Positions 47,768 to 61,000 of a stretch of 64,000 nt of DNA are shown here, one piece after another. The position numbers and the translations under genes are program-made. The DNA lies in contig LSRY02000010.1 of the NCBI GenBank assembly GCA_001643675.2, forward strand, positions 461,001-525,000. The letters are read 5' to 3'. Below the pieces are notes generated by a model, which worked only from the letters and a program-made list of their open reading frames with translations, was not told the DNA's origin and did not search any database. This DNA comes from Monocercomonoides exilis (taxonomy: Eukaryota > Preaxostyla > Oxymonadida > Polymastigidae). Each line of letters opens with the position of its first letter. Position 1 is the first letter of the stretch.

Positions 47768-48566
47768 TTGATAAATTGTGCCTAATTATATAACTGCGAA
47801 AAATTGAAGTTTTTTAAAGACCAGCAACTGAAATTTCAAAAATAGCTATTTGATCCGATTTTGTATAAATTTTTATTTTTGATTCGTTTTTTTGTTAAAA
47901 ATGCCAACGGATAAAAACAAGTCATTCATATAAAATGAATATCTTTTAAAAAACAAAGCGCAAAAAATCACTTCCAGAAAAAATATATTTTTTCTTATTT
48001 TGCTTCTTTAAAAAAAGCTTTGTGAAATAAGAAAACTTTCATTAACACACTTTAATGTTATATATATGTTAAACTTTTCATTTATTATCATTTTTTTTTT
48101 AAAAGATTCCTTCTCTATAACTTCAAACTGCTTTTTGAGATTAAAGAAATATTCTTTTGATAATTTTTTTCAAAACAATGATCACACTTTTTCTATTATT
48201 TAATTTGTTTTTTAAGGGCTATTTGCAATTGTTGGGGTTCGTAATAAACCTGTGCGACACGACATGCAATTTTTTTTCACTCGGTCGATCGCTGAAAAAA
48301 GAAAACAAAAGAAAAAGAAAAAAAAAAAAGAAAAAGAGAAAAATAGTTGAATTGAATTTCATAAAATGAAAGCTAATTTTTTAAAAGAGTATTTTTTTTG
48401 AATATGTTTGCAATTGTCAGTTGTGGTATTTTAATCAATACATCAAATGTTCTTTTATTTTTCACTTTTTTGAATTCCCTTAAATAAAATTATTTTTCAT
48501 ATTTTAAATAGATAATTGCTTTTGTGAAGGTGTTCAAACAATTTGAGCGTTGAAAATCTTTCTTTT
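47768..48566. other. AT-rich divergent spacer
   Basis: 800 bp between divergent genes, so it should hold both promoters. It contains T- and A-runs and an A-rich AAAAAGAAAAAG stretch near 48310-48345. No RNA gene or conserved ORF is visible. Confidence 0.4.
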
Positions 48567-51500
48567 ATGAATACACCTCCACTTAAACCGAAGCATAGAC
48601 ATCTGACAAGCGCTTCTCAAGGGACTTCTTCATTTTTTACTTTTGGAAAACAAGGTCTTTCTTCAAGTATGCCAATTTATCGAGCTTATTTCCGAGATAT
48701 CTCGAAACATTGCTTTTTCTATTATGACTCAAAATACTTATTTTTTATTTGTTCTTGAAAAAACTCTTTCAAGCCGTCTTTGGAAGTCAAAAACTTTCAC
48801 AAACAGACACTGGAACGCAACATCAAGAACAGTCAACAACAGATAATCAAATTTTAAAAACAGACAGTTGTGTTGAAGAGAAGCACACCAATAAGAGAAC
48901 ATTTATCAACGAGGACACTTCTTTTGGATCATTTGTTCCTTCTTTTTCTCCCTCTCCGAAGATTAACTCGAATGAAAATTCACAAAAAAGAAGAACTTTT
49001 GGGCGATCATCTGCTATAACAGGTTCTTCTACGCTTCATGAAGATAAAAATACCCAGTCATTCTCTTCATCTTCGCAAAAGCCTTCCCAAACGTTTACAC
49101 CATCTCCGACATTTGCCCAACCAACTTTTTCCCAAATAGCATCAAAGAATCTATTCGAACCAAGAAATGATCCGGATGATGATGAGCTTAGCAATATTAG
49201 TATCGATTTTCCTGATGATGATGAAGCAAATGACGAAGCTAATCAAGAACTTCTTGGGTTTTCAATTCCAAAGAAAAACGAAAAAAAGAAATCTTCACTT
49301 TTCGATTCTGTTTATTCACAGAAGGACCCAGGCAATTCACAAGGAACTTTGCTAAAAGAAAAGAAAATTGAATCACAAAGAGATTCAAGAGATGACACAT
49401 TTTCTTCCAAGGGAACATTCACTAACAGAAGCAATCTTTCTGTATCGGAGGAAGAATCCAATGCTAATCATTCTTTAGCTTCTTCAAACCTGACCGTTCT
49501 TTCTCAAAGTAGTTCGCAAATTAAAAATGAAACGCAAGCACAAACACAACAGCAACAACAAGATTTAAACACAAAAGATATTGAGCCTGATGCAACTGAC
49601 AGAACATTTTCAAGGACTAAATCTCCTGCAACGCATTTACCCGGAACTTCAGATGATTTCGATTCCGTTAATAAACCCACAATGCCAAATCCATCTTTTC
49701 CTTCCGATTCGTCAACATCATCCAATTCAGCACATTCACATTCTTCTCATTCATCTTTTCCCTTTATGCCTTCGCCTTCAACATCTCCATCACAAGCTGA
49801 AAAGCCAGCTGTAATCACGACAAAACCTTCATTTCAAACTACATCAGAGCCTTCTTATCCAACACCGTTCAACATATCTTCAAAACAAAAAAAAGCAATT
49901 TCAAAAGATAGTGACATAACTTCAAAATCATTAATCAGCGACAATATCTCAAAAGAACAGTCAGAGAATCAAAGTGAAACACATGGAAAAGATAAATCAA
50001 AAGAAGCAACTGGAAATAGTCAAAGATCAAAGCTTGGGAATGAAGAAAGAGCAGAAATAACACAAAAGGCAAAGGAAGAGAAAGAAAAGGAAAAAAAAAT
50101 GAACCAAAAAGAAGGAGAGATTTCCGAAATGCAACAAATTGATCAAAATCAAATGATTTTAAAAAATAGGCAGCAAAGCTTAGATCAATCAACACGAGAG
50201 TCAGAAAGCAACAAAAGCCAATCAACAGCAAATGCATTAGATGACAATGACGAAGCGCTGCTATCAAATGTTAAACCAAAAACAACATCGTCTTCATCAA
50301 CTTCTTTTCCACAGAAAACAAACCAGAAACAAAAGGCGAAAGCAAAGAGTATTTCAAGGTCAGTTGTTAACTCTAAATCTCCTCTTTCAAATGTTCAAAC
50401 AAACACTTTGAAATCATCTCCTTTGTCTACATCTTCATCTGCGTCAGAATCGGTCTTAGGATCTGAATTGCTTTCTGCCTCTTCATCTCCCTCAAATTCT
50501 GCTTCTGCCTCTGCCAGTTCTTCATCCTCCGTTTCTGCTTCATCTTTGCAATCTACTCAACAACTTCAAGAGCAAAAACAAGAACAAACAAAAGGAAGAA
50601 GCATTTCAGCTTCTCGAAGAAACAGTCAAACTGCTGTTCCTAAAGCAAAACTATCTTTGACACATAAATCAACAGCTGAGAAAAAAAGCCTTTCTCTGGC
50701 AGCTTCTCCATCGACAGCATCAGAGATTCAAGCTTCAAGTTCGAATCAAACAATTCGATCAAAATCTGTGAGAAGCACAAATGCTGTGAAACGGCAACAA
50801 AACAATAGCACAATCAAACAACCTACAAATCCAAAAAAATCAGAGACAGTCACATCAACAGAAAGAAGAGGCGATAAAGAAAATTCAGACAGTCCAAACA
50901 AAACCAGCGAGAAGCTAAATGACAATAGTAAAGAACAACAGCCAGAAAAAGAAGCAAGAAAAAAATTAGATGTACAAAGAACACCCTACAAACAAAGTGA
51001 ATCAAAAACTTCATTTCACCATCATCATCACCATCAACGTAGCCGCCACCATCACCATCATAGCATTTCACCTTCTTCTTCTTCTTCTTCTTCTTCTTCT
51101 TCTTTTTCTCCAACTGTGAATCACAGAAACAGTTTCGGCACTTCAAACAAACATTTGCGTTCCACTTCACCTGATTCACAGCACTCCTTTTCAACCGCAA
51201 GAACCGCATCATCAAGCTCATTTCAGTTGCATACACCCACATCATCTCGCTCGCGTACACCTCCTTCTCCGCTTTCATCACGATCATCTCCTGAAGCAAT
51301 TCATTCTCGTTCTCGATGCAAAAATTGTGCTCGATTGAAAAAGGAGAACGAGGTTCTTCTTCGATATAACCGCCGATTGAAAGAGGAACTGAAGAAGATG
51401 AAAGAAGAGAACAAGACTCTGAAACAAGAGGCGTTGAAGGAGCAAACATCGGCAACTGATGCGAGTGCAGCACTTCAACCAGTCCACAACTCGATTCAAG

Positions 51501-54364
51501 AGCTGCACCAGCAAATGGAAGTGATCAAAGAGGAAAACGAGAAGCTTAGAAGAGCAGCACAAGAAAAGGAAACACTGAAGAAGATGAGACGTGAGAGGGA
51601 GAAAGAAGAAGAAGAGAGGAGAGAACAGAGGAAAAGAGAGGAATTACAAGAGAAAGAGAATCAGCTGAAGAAAGAAAGAGAACGCGAAGAGGAAAACAGA
51701 CAAAGAATTGCAGCAGAACTGCGATTGCTGCGAATGGGAGATGCAGAAATCAGTAAAGAATTGCAACAAAGAGCAGGAGAAAAGGAAAAAGACAAAGAAA
51801 AGACCAAAAATCGCAGTCGTAGCGAAGGATTTATGTTTGATTCGAATGAATCTGATTCAGACAGCAGTGTTCACAAAAGCAAAACAGCATTAAAGAAGGC
51901 AACAAGAGAAAAAGAGAGAATTGAGAAAGAGAAAAATGAACTCGAAAAGGAAAACGAGGAATTAAAAGAGAAATTAGAAAAACAACAGAAAGACATAAAG
52001 GAGAAGGAGAATTTAGTTTTAAAGGAGCAGAGGCTTATTAACGACGAGAGAGAAAGGCTAAAGAAAATGGAAGAAGATGCAATAAAACAGAGGAAAGAAG
52101 CACAAGAACAGATTGAGCGCTATATTTCTCTTTCAAAGCAGCAAAACACGTCTTTAACATTTGGTTTGTCATCATGTTTTTTAATAGGATATTTATTTTC
52201 AAATTTCCCCCCCCCCCCCCCCCCCCATATTGATCAAACAATCTACAATTTTTTCATTACATGTTCCGTTTTCATTGAATTTATTATAATTTTTTTAGAT
52301 TCTGTGTCTTCTCTTCTTGAAACCCGCCACCAATCTCTACTCGATCAGATTACACGTTATGAGGAAGAAAAGGAAGAATGGGAAGCTTCCGTCCGCCAGA
52401 AAGAAGACTCTCTAAAGGAACAATTTGATTCACTTGCACTTCTCGGAGAAGCAGTTGCTGTGAAATCAAGAGAAATGAAGACAAAAGAAGAAGAAATTAA
52501 AAAAAGGATGGAGAAGATCGAGGAAAGAGAGAGAGAATTGAAGGAGAAGGAAGAAGAATTGGCAAAGATGAAAGAAGGATTGGAAGCTAAAACAAGAGAA
52601 GCACTTCCACGAATGGCGAAAGCAGAACAGAAGGAGCGACAACTTGCACAGAGAGAGTTGGAAATGAACTTGGAAAGAACTTCGCTGTTGGAATTGAAGC
52701 AGTCACTTGAAAAGGAAAAAGAACGAGAAAAAAAGAAAGAAGAAGAACGCTTGCGACAAACTGTTTCGAGATTGAGAAAAGAAAAGAGTCTGCTGTTGAG
52801 CATCACAAAGGAAGGAGCATCAAAAGAGCTTAGCATCGACGATGATTTCAGCCGAATAAGCAGAAGGAATAGCATTGGAGGAGATGATGATATGGAACAA
52901 CTGGGAGAAAGAAAGAGGAGAGGGAGAAGAAAAGAAAACGAAAAGAGTAAAGGAAGATATTCAAGATATAGACAGGATAAAGATGATGATAATTATGAAG
53001 ATAATTCCAGTTCTGAAGAAGATTCTTTGGAGGCATTACTTTTAACAGATGATGCGAGCGATGGCGAATTTAGTTCAATTCAACAAAACAGCAAACTCAG
53101 CCAAAAACAGAAAAAAATCCAAAAACATAACAAAAGAAGCAGATCTGCCTCGTCCGTTGCGTTTGATCGCAGCAGATCGCTGCTCTCCAAATCGGAGAAG
53201 CTTCCATCGCAATTTCTTCCAAATCAATCGATGTCCATTTTGCAGTCATCGCAGATCGCTGCGCCTTCTTCTTCTTTCATGCGAGGACGTCAGTCATCGA
53301 TGGATTCATCATTTTCGCAATTGCTGAATCAAATAGATTCAGTCAAACAAAACTTCCAGCGTTCTTTTGCAGCTATCAACAGAAACACTGCAAATCAATC
53401 TTCATTTCCATTAAATCCATCATCTTCATTCTTACAACAAGATCCAGCCCAAATGATACCAAATCCGCTTTCTTCTTCATTAATCGCATCCTCTCAAACA
53501 CCACAACCGCTTTTTACGCAATCACTTTTCCATCCTTCTGCCTCAACTGCAGCTTCACTTGCTTCTGCTCCTCTTGCAACATCATCAATTCTTTTATCAT
53601 CATCGCCAACTTTTCTTCCACAACCGATGACTTCTTCACAGTTAATGGCTTCTGCACCTGCTTCAAGCAGCACTTTGACAACATCTCAATTGCCTAAACC
53701 TTCTCCTTCAATGCTCCCATCGACTTCTCTTCTGAATGCACAAATACCTATGCCGTCTCCATATTTTGATATGATTCAGTATCAGCTTCCTACACCACAA
53801 CAGCAAAATCTTCAGCAATCTTTATTGAATTCAAATCAACGCCTCTCTCCTTCGCAGAACAAAAACAGAAAGAAGAAGCCTGTTGTTCCGCCTCTGCGCT
53901 TGTCAGAGGAACATCCTTATTTCTCTCCAGTTCATTCAACATTCACTTCATCCACGCCACTGCACCATTCTTTGGCTCATTCACACTCCACAGCTCATTC
54001 GTCAACATTACCCCGCAGTTCAATAACAGAAGACAGTGGCCAACTCAAAAACAGCATGCAAATTGGAGAAGGAAGCGAAAATGTGGAAGACGAAGGGGAA
54101 TACATTGATGAAGGAGAGGAAGAAGAGTATGAAGAGGATGAGGATGAAGAGGATGAGGAAGATGGAAAAGATAAAAGTCAATGGAAGAATAGAGAAGATA
54201 ATGGTTTGAACAATGAATCAAACAACAGTAATGATTGGGCACAAGGAGATGACAATCCTTCTGAAAGAGCGATGTCTGATGGCATACAGCAAATGAAGCG
54301 TTTCAGGCCTTCTGAGCTTTCGTCTCTTTCAGAGCAGGATGTGATGGCTCATTCCCTTGACTGA
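48567..54364 (+). CDS. Ser-rich coiled-coil protein, three exons, about 1850 residues
   Basis: Not recognised. Exons are 48567-48666, 48774-52163 and 52299-54364. Intron 1 (107 nt) has donor GTATGC and acceptor TTTCAAG; intron 2 (135 nt) has donor GTTTGT and acceptor TTTTTTAG and is discussed as a finding. Residues 1-800 are disordered: SP-rich, Ser/Gln-rich, a Lys/Glu patch, and a His-rich tract (51018-51064) followed by poly-Ser. From about 51310 to 52830 the protein is a long charged coiled coil opening with SRCKNCARLKKENEVL and containing RE/EK heptads. A basic/acidic stretch follows, then another Ser/Pro/Gln-rich region (53150-54000) and an acidic run (54080-54170). It ends SLSEQDVMAHSLD at TGA. 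The layout fits a cytoskeletal or centrosomal protein, but there is no diagnostic domain. Confidence 0.68.
52164..52298 (+). other. In-frame, stop-free intron with poly-C tract
   Basis: Donor GTTTGT at 52164 and acceptor TTTTTTTAG at 52290-52298; length 135 nt, a multiple of three, with no stop in the gene's frame. It includes about 20 consecutive C at 52207-52226. If retained it would add Pro and a hydrophobic stretch into the middle of a charged coiled coil. Confidence 0.75.
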
Positions 54365-55023
54365 ATTTAATTACTGTTTATGAATTTTTCTTTTATTTGA
54401 CACAAATTTGTTGTGAACATTTTATTTTATCCATTTCAATTGAAAAATAAGGTGAAAATTGAAGTTGAAAATCATTTTTGTCATCAACGTTTTAAGATTT
54501 TGAAACAATTTCTTTTATTTTTTTGGAACTCTTCAAGAAAATGTTTATAATGCATAACTTCAAATATAAAACGTCGCCATTTTCATCATCGCACACAAAC
54601 AAATAAACCTTTTCATGAGTTTATAATCTAACTGATGAAGCAACTGAAAAACCAAAATTATTCATTAATTTTATTTTTTTTTATATTCCAATCAATAAAA
54701 GAAAAGGAAATTTTTTATAAATCCATAAAAGTCTTTACTCTTTAATTCTTTGAAAAAAAAAGACATAAATAAAGTTTCAAAAGGCATTATCAAATTTACG
54801 CCAGAACAAAAAATAATTTATGCTCCATAGTGATGGCTAATCATTGAAATATTATCAAAAGGCAAAAACAATTAACACAAGAAGTACTTTCAAAGAAGCG
54901 AAATAAAAACGCTTCGAACATAAATATTAATCCAAAAAACAAAATTATTTTTCTATCTAAAATTCAACAAGAGGATTAAAAATTAAATCTCAAAAAAGAT
55001 AACAACCATGGCTATAAAAGCAC
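54365..55023. other. Convergent AT-rich spacer
   Basis: 659 bp between two convergent genes. A/T-rich with AATAAA-type strings on both strands; no gene is visible. Confidence 0.4.
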
Positions 55024-58000
55024 TCAATATGCAGTCATCGATAAGTGATTTATTGGTGCATGCAGCGAAGTCAACAGAGGCGGCTGTTCAGCAATGCGAT
55101 TTCTCTTGACTTTCCGTTGTGTGTGGCCTGTTGAATACGCAGATGGCTGAACAGATAGCAGTGATGATGCCAATGTTGTCTTTGCTGATGCTCTGCGCGT
55201 TGAAGCGATTGCTTCAATTGGCTCTTGCTTTTGTTGATGTTTGATCTTTCGCTTTTTATGCTTTGGCGATGTTTCTGCATCGGTCATCTCTTCGTTTTGA
55301 TGTGATTTTTGTTTCTGTGCTTTTTGTTGATATCGAATAAACATCTCTTCTTCCTCTTTTTGTAACACAGAAAGATTATTTGTAATGTCATTCTGAAACT
55401 TTTCTCTTTTCTTTCTATCATGATTGCTCGAAGTAAGAGGACGATTTGAGTCCATCGACTGATGAACTTGCGAAAGATTTAAAGGCTTTACACTTGGAAG
55501 AGTTGTTGACGTGGAAGGAGAAACATTAGAAAAAGAAGAAGAATAACGATTAGTTTGTGACTGCGGAATACGAGAAGCATAAGAAGGTTGTGAAGAAAAT
55601 GGAGTAGATTGAGGAAGATTAAACTGATCAGAAGAAGCAAATGTTGAATAAAATGGCTCAACTGAAGATGAACGAGAAAGATCTGCTGGAGGGAGATAAC
55701 GAGAGCGTTCTTTCTCATTCTCACCTGGGAATTCCTGATTCCTTGAAATGTTCGTCGAACTTCCTTTCCTTTTAACCAAATCAGCATCGTCGTCTTCCAT
55801 CTCACGGGTTTCCTCCGCCAGCTTCCGCATCTTCTCAACCTGCTTCTCAAACGTCTGATCTTCTTTCTCCAGCATTACCACCTCATCTCGTGCATTGCTT
55901 GTGACATGCCCGCTGTTCCACTCATTCATCGTGAGCCACTCCGCCAGCATCACCCGCACCTCGTCTGTCTGCTCCTGGATGCGCTCAACAAGCCCTTGCA
56001 AATCAGAGTAAACCATGCCAACCTCCACACACGAATAGAAATAGTCCAACAGAACCCGGCGGACTGATAGATAATGGCAGAGAGAAATGCGGAATTTTTG
56101 CTGAGGGCTGAGGTGATGCAAGAGAGAAGACAATTTGAGATGTGTGGCAAGTGTCAGCGGTAAGTTGCGTGAGCCACGAATGTCTACAGAAGAAGAAGCA
56201 GATGATGAAGATGCCTTCCCTGATGCCATTGCACTTGCACTGTTTCCACTCGGAAAATCAGGTGGCGCCATATTCACAGCCACGTTCAGAACTCCGTCGT
56301 GCTGGTTTTGTTCAGCCACAATCCAGTCGAGCTGCCTCAGCATCACTCCGTCTGGAAATTGGAGTGTGCACCACAGCGCCTTCAGCTTCCGAACTGATTT
56401 GTTGATTTCTGAAGACAGCAGAGAAAATGAAGTGGAGCCAGGAAGAATGAGAATGTCAGACAGTTCGAGAAGAAGAGAACGAATAACATATTGTGAGTGG
56501 TCAGATTCCGAGGCAAGACTTGTATTGGTCATCTCCATTTCTCTCTTCTCTTTTGATTCTGCCAATTCAGCTTTCGTCTTATTCTTTTTGCCTTTCCCAC
56601 TAACTTCTTCACTAATCTTTAGATTCCAATGAAAAACTCCAGTTTCAAGTGCTTTTTTCCTCCAAGACACAATCATCTTTCCTGTTTCACCACCCAATGC
56701 AGCAAGCGCTTCTGCAAGTGATTTGAATGACAAGACAGACAACTCAGCTTCGCTTCGAATGCACATCGAAGGATAAGTGGAGGCAGGCACCGCAGGCACA
56801 CGAGATTCCAAAGGATAAGTCTGAACAAATGAAGAAGAAGAAGAGGAAGAAGAAGAGGAAGAAGAAGATGATGATGATGAAGTTGATGAAGCAGTATTTG
56901 ATAGCATCTGTGTGACAGAAGAAGAAGACAAAGTGGATGCAGCAAATGTTTGAGATAAGTTTGCTGCAGTTGTTTGAGAGACAGATGGAATTACAAATGA
57001 TTTCGCAGTTGATGAAGGAGTGTAAAGAGAATCAGAAGCATTTGGCTGAGCCTCAGAAGTGACATTGTGAATTGAAGGAAGAAGCTTCGAAGAAGAAGAA
57101 GAAGAAGTAGAAGAAACGACAGGAGAAGAGAGAATTGATGTTGGTTTCATTTGGATTGCAGGCGATAAAGAAGGAGACGGCAAAGCACCTAACTGGTATT
57201 TTGCAGGTCTTGGCCTTCCAGACATTGTTGGAGAAGAAGAAGGAGTGGGGACTGGAGAGTGCAGATGAGATGGTTGAGGGCGCTGCATCGGAGAAGAAGA
57301 AGAAGAAGAATATGATGAGGACGATGCAGTAGATGAAGATGAAATAATAGGAGCAGAAAGCAGTTGGTGCTGTGAAATGTGCTGAGTGTTGCGGGGCGTA
57401 ACGAGCAGCCTTTCGTTCCGCCTTGATTTGGACTCATCACTCGAAATTTCTCCGTCTTCGTCAAAGAATAGATCTCTTTCTTCGCTTTCTTTGTCTCTTT
57501 TCCCACTCTTTTTGGGGCTCTGCTTCTTCTTCTTCTTGGTCTTTGTCTTATCTTTCTTCTGATGCACTTTCTTGTCATTTTCCTTTTCATCAACTGCTTT
57601 TGATGGAACAGGGCGTGACTTCAGAGAATGAAATGAAGCAACAGACTGAGGAGAAAGTGGAGGATGACGTGGAGAATTGTAAGCTTTGATCGAGTTGTGT
57701 GGAGAAGATGATACTTTTGTGGCAGACAGAGAAGGAGAACGGTGCGATGCAGGCGAAGTGAGCTTTGAAGATCGGGTTGACTGCCGAGAAGCAGAATAAG
57801 ATGCTTCTGGTGACTTGTCTGCTCGCTTCTTGCTCTTTTTCCTTTTTGAAGACTTTGATTCAGAGCGTTTCGAGTTCCTGTGTGATGAAGTGGATGGAGA
57901 TGAGTTGTTTGTGGAAGCAGTCGAAGTCGCAACAGAAACAGCTGGCGAACCAGAAAACGCGTCTTTTTGAGTTTGGCTTGTGGAAAGCGAAAGTGGAGAA

Positions 58001-61000
58001 GGAGACTTGCGATTTGGAGTGGGTCGTGACTTGCCCAACTGTTTGAACAGGCTGATTGTGGGGATCGTTGTTTCCTCATCACTCTCACTCAGAACGAGAT
58101 ACTGAGGAGAATTGTTATCTCCTCCATCGCCCTCTTTCTTCTTTCTTTTCGCTTTGGTTACTCCTTTTTTGCTTCGTTTCTGGTTTAATTGGCCTTCTTC
58201 TCCATCAACATCTGCCTTCCCCTCGTTTCTATAAGATGACTGTGAATGCTTTGGATGTGGCGAAATCGACATAGCACTTGAATAATCCTCTTCTCCTGTC
58301 ATTTGCCTCAGCATGTTCTGTTCTTGCTGTGCAGTCAGAAGAGACTGCTTCACCGTCTGCCTCAAAGTATCCATCAATCCTGCATCAACAGCACATTCAT
58401 CTTCATCTTCATCTTCTCCATCCAAATTGAACACATCACTGTCATTTCTGTCCCTTCCAGTCCCATCTCGTCCTTCTTCAATCATCTGCATGCTCCCATC
58501 TGCCAGCACAATCGCTATCATCTTCCTCTTCTTCCTCTTCCTCTGCTTCGCCTTTTCCATTAGCCTCGTCTCATACATTCTCTTCTCTTCTGCCTCCTCT
58601 GCCCTTCTTGCCTCTTCTCCTTCTCTGCTCTCCTTCAGCCACATCCTCCCGATCTCATCAAGCATCGCTATCGGCACAGTCATCATATCTCTTTTAATCT
58701 TCTGTGAGTTCCTCATACTCTCTTCCCTCACCCTCTTCTCCTCCTCTTCATTCATCCGCCAGCGCTGCTGCGATTCTTCACTCGCCATCAAGTGTCTTTC
58801 TGTCTCCTCTTCCATCTCTCTCAGCTTCACTGCCATCGCTGCCTCTTCCCTCATCAGCTTCTCCTTCCTCTCTTGTTCTCTCTGTTTCTTCCTCTCGATT
58901 TTGTCTCGCTTCAGCTTCGCTTTTTCTTCAGCTGCCATCTCCTTCAGTTCACGCTGCCTCTGAATCTCCATATCCTCCAGCATCTTCCTCAGCCTCTCGT
59001 CTTCTTCACTCATCTGCATCTCTTCTCTTTTTCTGCTTTCTTCCTCTTCCTCTCTTCTCCTCCTCCTCTCTTCTTTCATCGCTTCCCTCATTTCTTTCCC
59101 TCTTCGGCGATCAGTTGTTCTGAGCCAGGCTGCTTCAATAATAGACACAGAATTCTTCTTCCTCGACAGTTCGTCTTCCTCATCCATAAATCCTGCTTCA
59201 ATCTCTTCTGCCTCCATCATTTTTCTTTCTCTTTCTTCTTCTTTCTTCTTTCGCAATTTCAACACACGCTTCCATCTTGTCTCAATAACATTAACTGATT
59301 TCTTGTACATTCTTCTCACTTTCTCTTTCTCCCTTTCTTTTTGCACAATCTCCTCTAATCTCATCAGCCGATTCTCTCTCATTCTCTCCTCTTCCCTTCT
59401 TCTTGCCCTTTCTTCTTCTTCCTCTCTTCTTCTTCGCTCTTCTTCTCTTATCTCAAATTCTCTTCTTCTTCTCTCTTCCAACTCATCCATAGAACAATAA
59501 AATTTCATTCTTCTTCCCCAAATTTCACTTATCGTCTCAGCAGCTTTTGCTTCTCTTTCTCTCCTTTCCAGTTCCTCTCTTCTTCTCCTCTCTTCTTCCA
59601 TCCTCTTCCGATACGATGCTTCCTTGTCTATTCTTTTCGCCTTCTCCTCAATCTCAATCAAAAGCAGCTCATTTTGCACCACCTTCCTTTTCAGATGGTT
59701 CTTCCAGGCTGTCTCGATCACTGCAACGCTATCCTTCTCCTTCTTTCTCCTCTCTTCCCTCTCCCTCTCCATCGCTTCTCTGCTTCGTTCCTCTTGTTCT
59801 CTCTGTCTTTGAGCATTCTCTTCTTCTCTCATCGCATTCAGCTCTCTCAATCTGCACTCTTCTTTCTCCTTCTCTTGAAGTGCTATTCTTTGCTGCTCCA
59901 TGTTTTCCCTCTCCTTCTCAATCCTCTCCTTCTCTTTCCTTCTTTCCTCTTCCTCGATTCTCTTCTTCTCTTCCTGCAACTCATTCATCCTCTGTGTCAA
60001 TTCATCGAACATCGCCTGTGCCTTGTTCAGCTTCGCCTTCTCTTCTTTTTCTTCCATTTCGCTCAGCTTCTGCCTCTTCACTCTCTCATATCTCTCAACA
60101 ATCTGCCTCTGCTGGTTCTCCTTCGCCCTCAGCTCCTCCAGCTCGCAGTCAATCAAATTCATATACTCGTTTTCTCCTTCCCCAAACACATCGTGCAAAA
60201 TACCTTCCTCTTCTTCTCTCTCTCCTTCTCCTTCTCCTCCTCCTTCTCCTCCAATCCCTTCTCCTTCTTCATCTGCATTTCCGTCTCTTCCTCTCTCTTT
60301 CATGTTCTCAGCAATCGCATCCTTGTTAATTCTGCTCATGTCCAAAAGAGGCCATCGCGTCCTTTCGCTCTGATAGTTCAGCTGAGAGGGATCTTGACTG
60401 AATCTCCTCATAGGCACAAACGATGTTGTTGAAGAAAAAGAAGAAGAAGAAATAAAAGGATAACTGGCTTTGCGTGTGGCAAACAGCGAATCTGAGGAAG
60501 GTGTAGGCAGACTGATATGTTTTGAGTGTCTGATAACAGGATGTGCTGAATGAACCTGCGTATTCTGTTTGTTCTGTTGGAAAGGCGACGAAACAAGCGC
60601 ATTCATGTTTCTGTCTGGAGACGACGAGAAAGAGGAAGTCGGAGAAAAACGTGGAGAAGGCTCCTGAAGCGATGAAACAGGAGAAAATGCAGGCAACGAA
60701 AGAGGATTGGCACACAACTGCACAATTCTTTCATCGTCAACACCAAATTCAACAATGCTTTCATCACTTTCCTCGTCTTCTTGATTGTTCTGACTAAATT
60801 GGTTGCCTCTTCCATTCAACTGCCATGACGTTGCCTGATTGGTTGAGGAGCGCATGTTCCCTTCCTTCAGCACACTCTTCTGTCGAAACATCTCATCCAA
60901 CATTTGCTTCTCCTTCCTCGTTTTAGTCCCCTCTGAATCTGACTCTCTGATTTCCTCAGCATCACTTTCATTGTTCTGCATTGATCTTTGCTTCATCTTT

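Noticed and set aside
52164-52298. Transmembrane segment in the middle of the coiled-coil protein
   Set aside because: The hydrophobic and Pro stretch is encoded by a segment with good splice sites; removing it gives a continuous coiled-coil frame.
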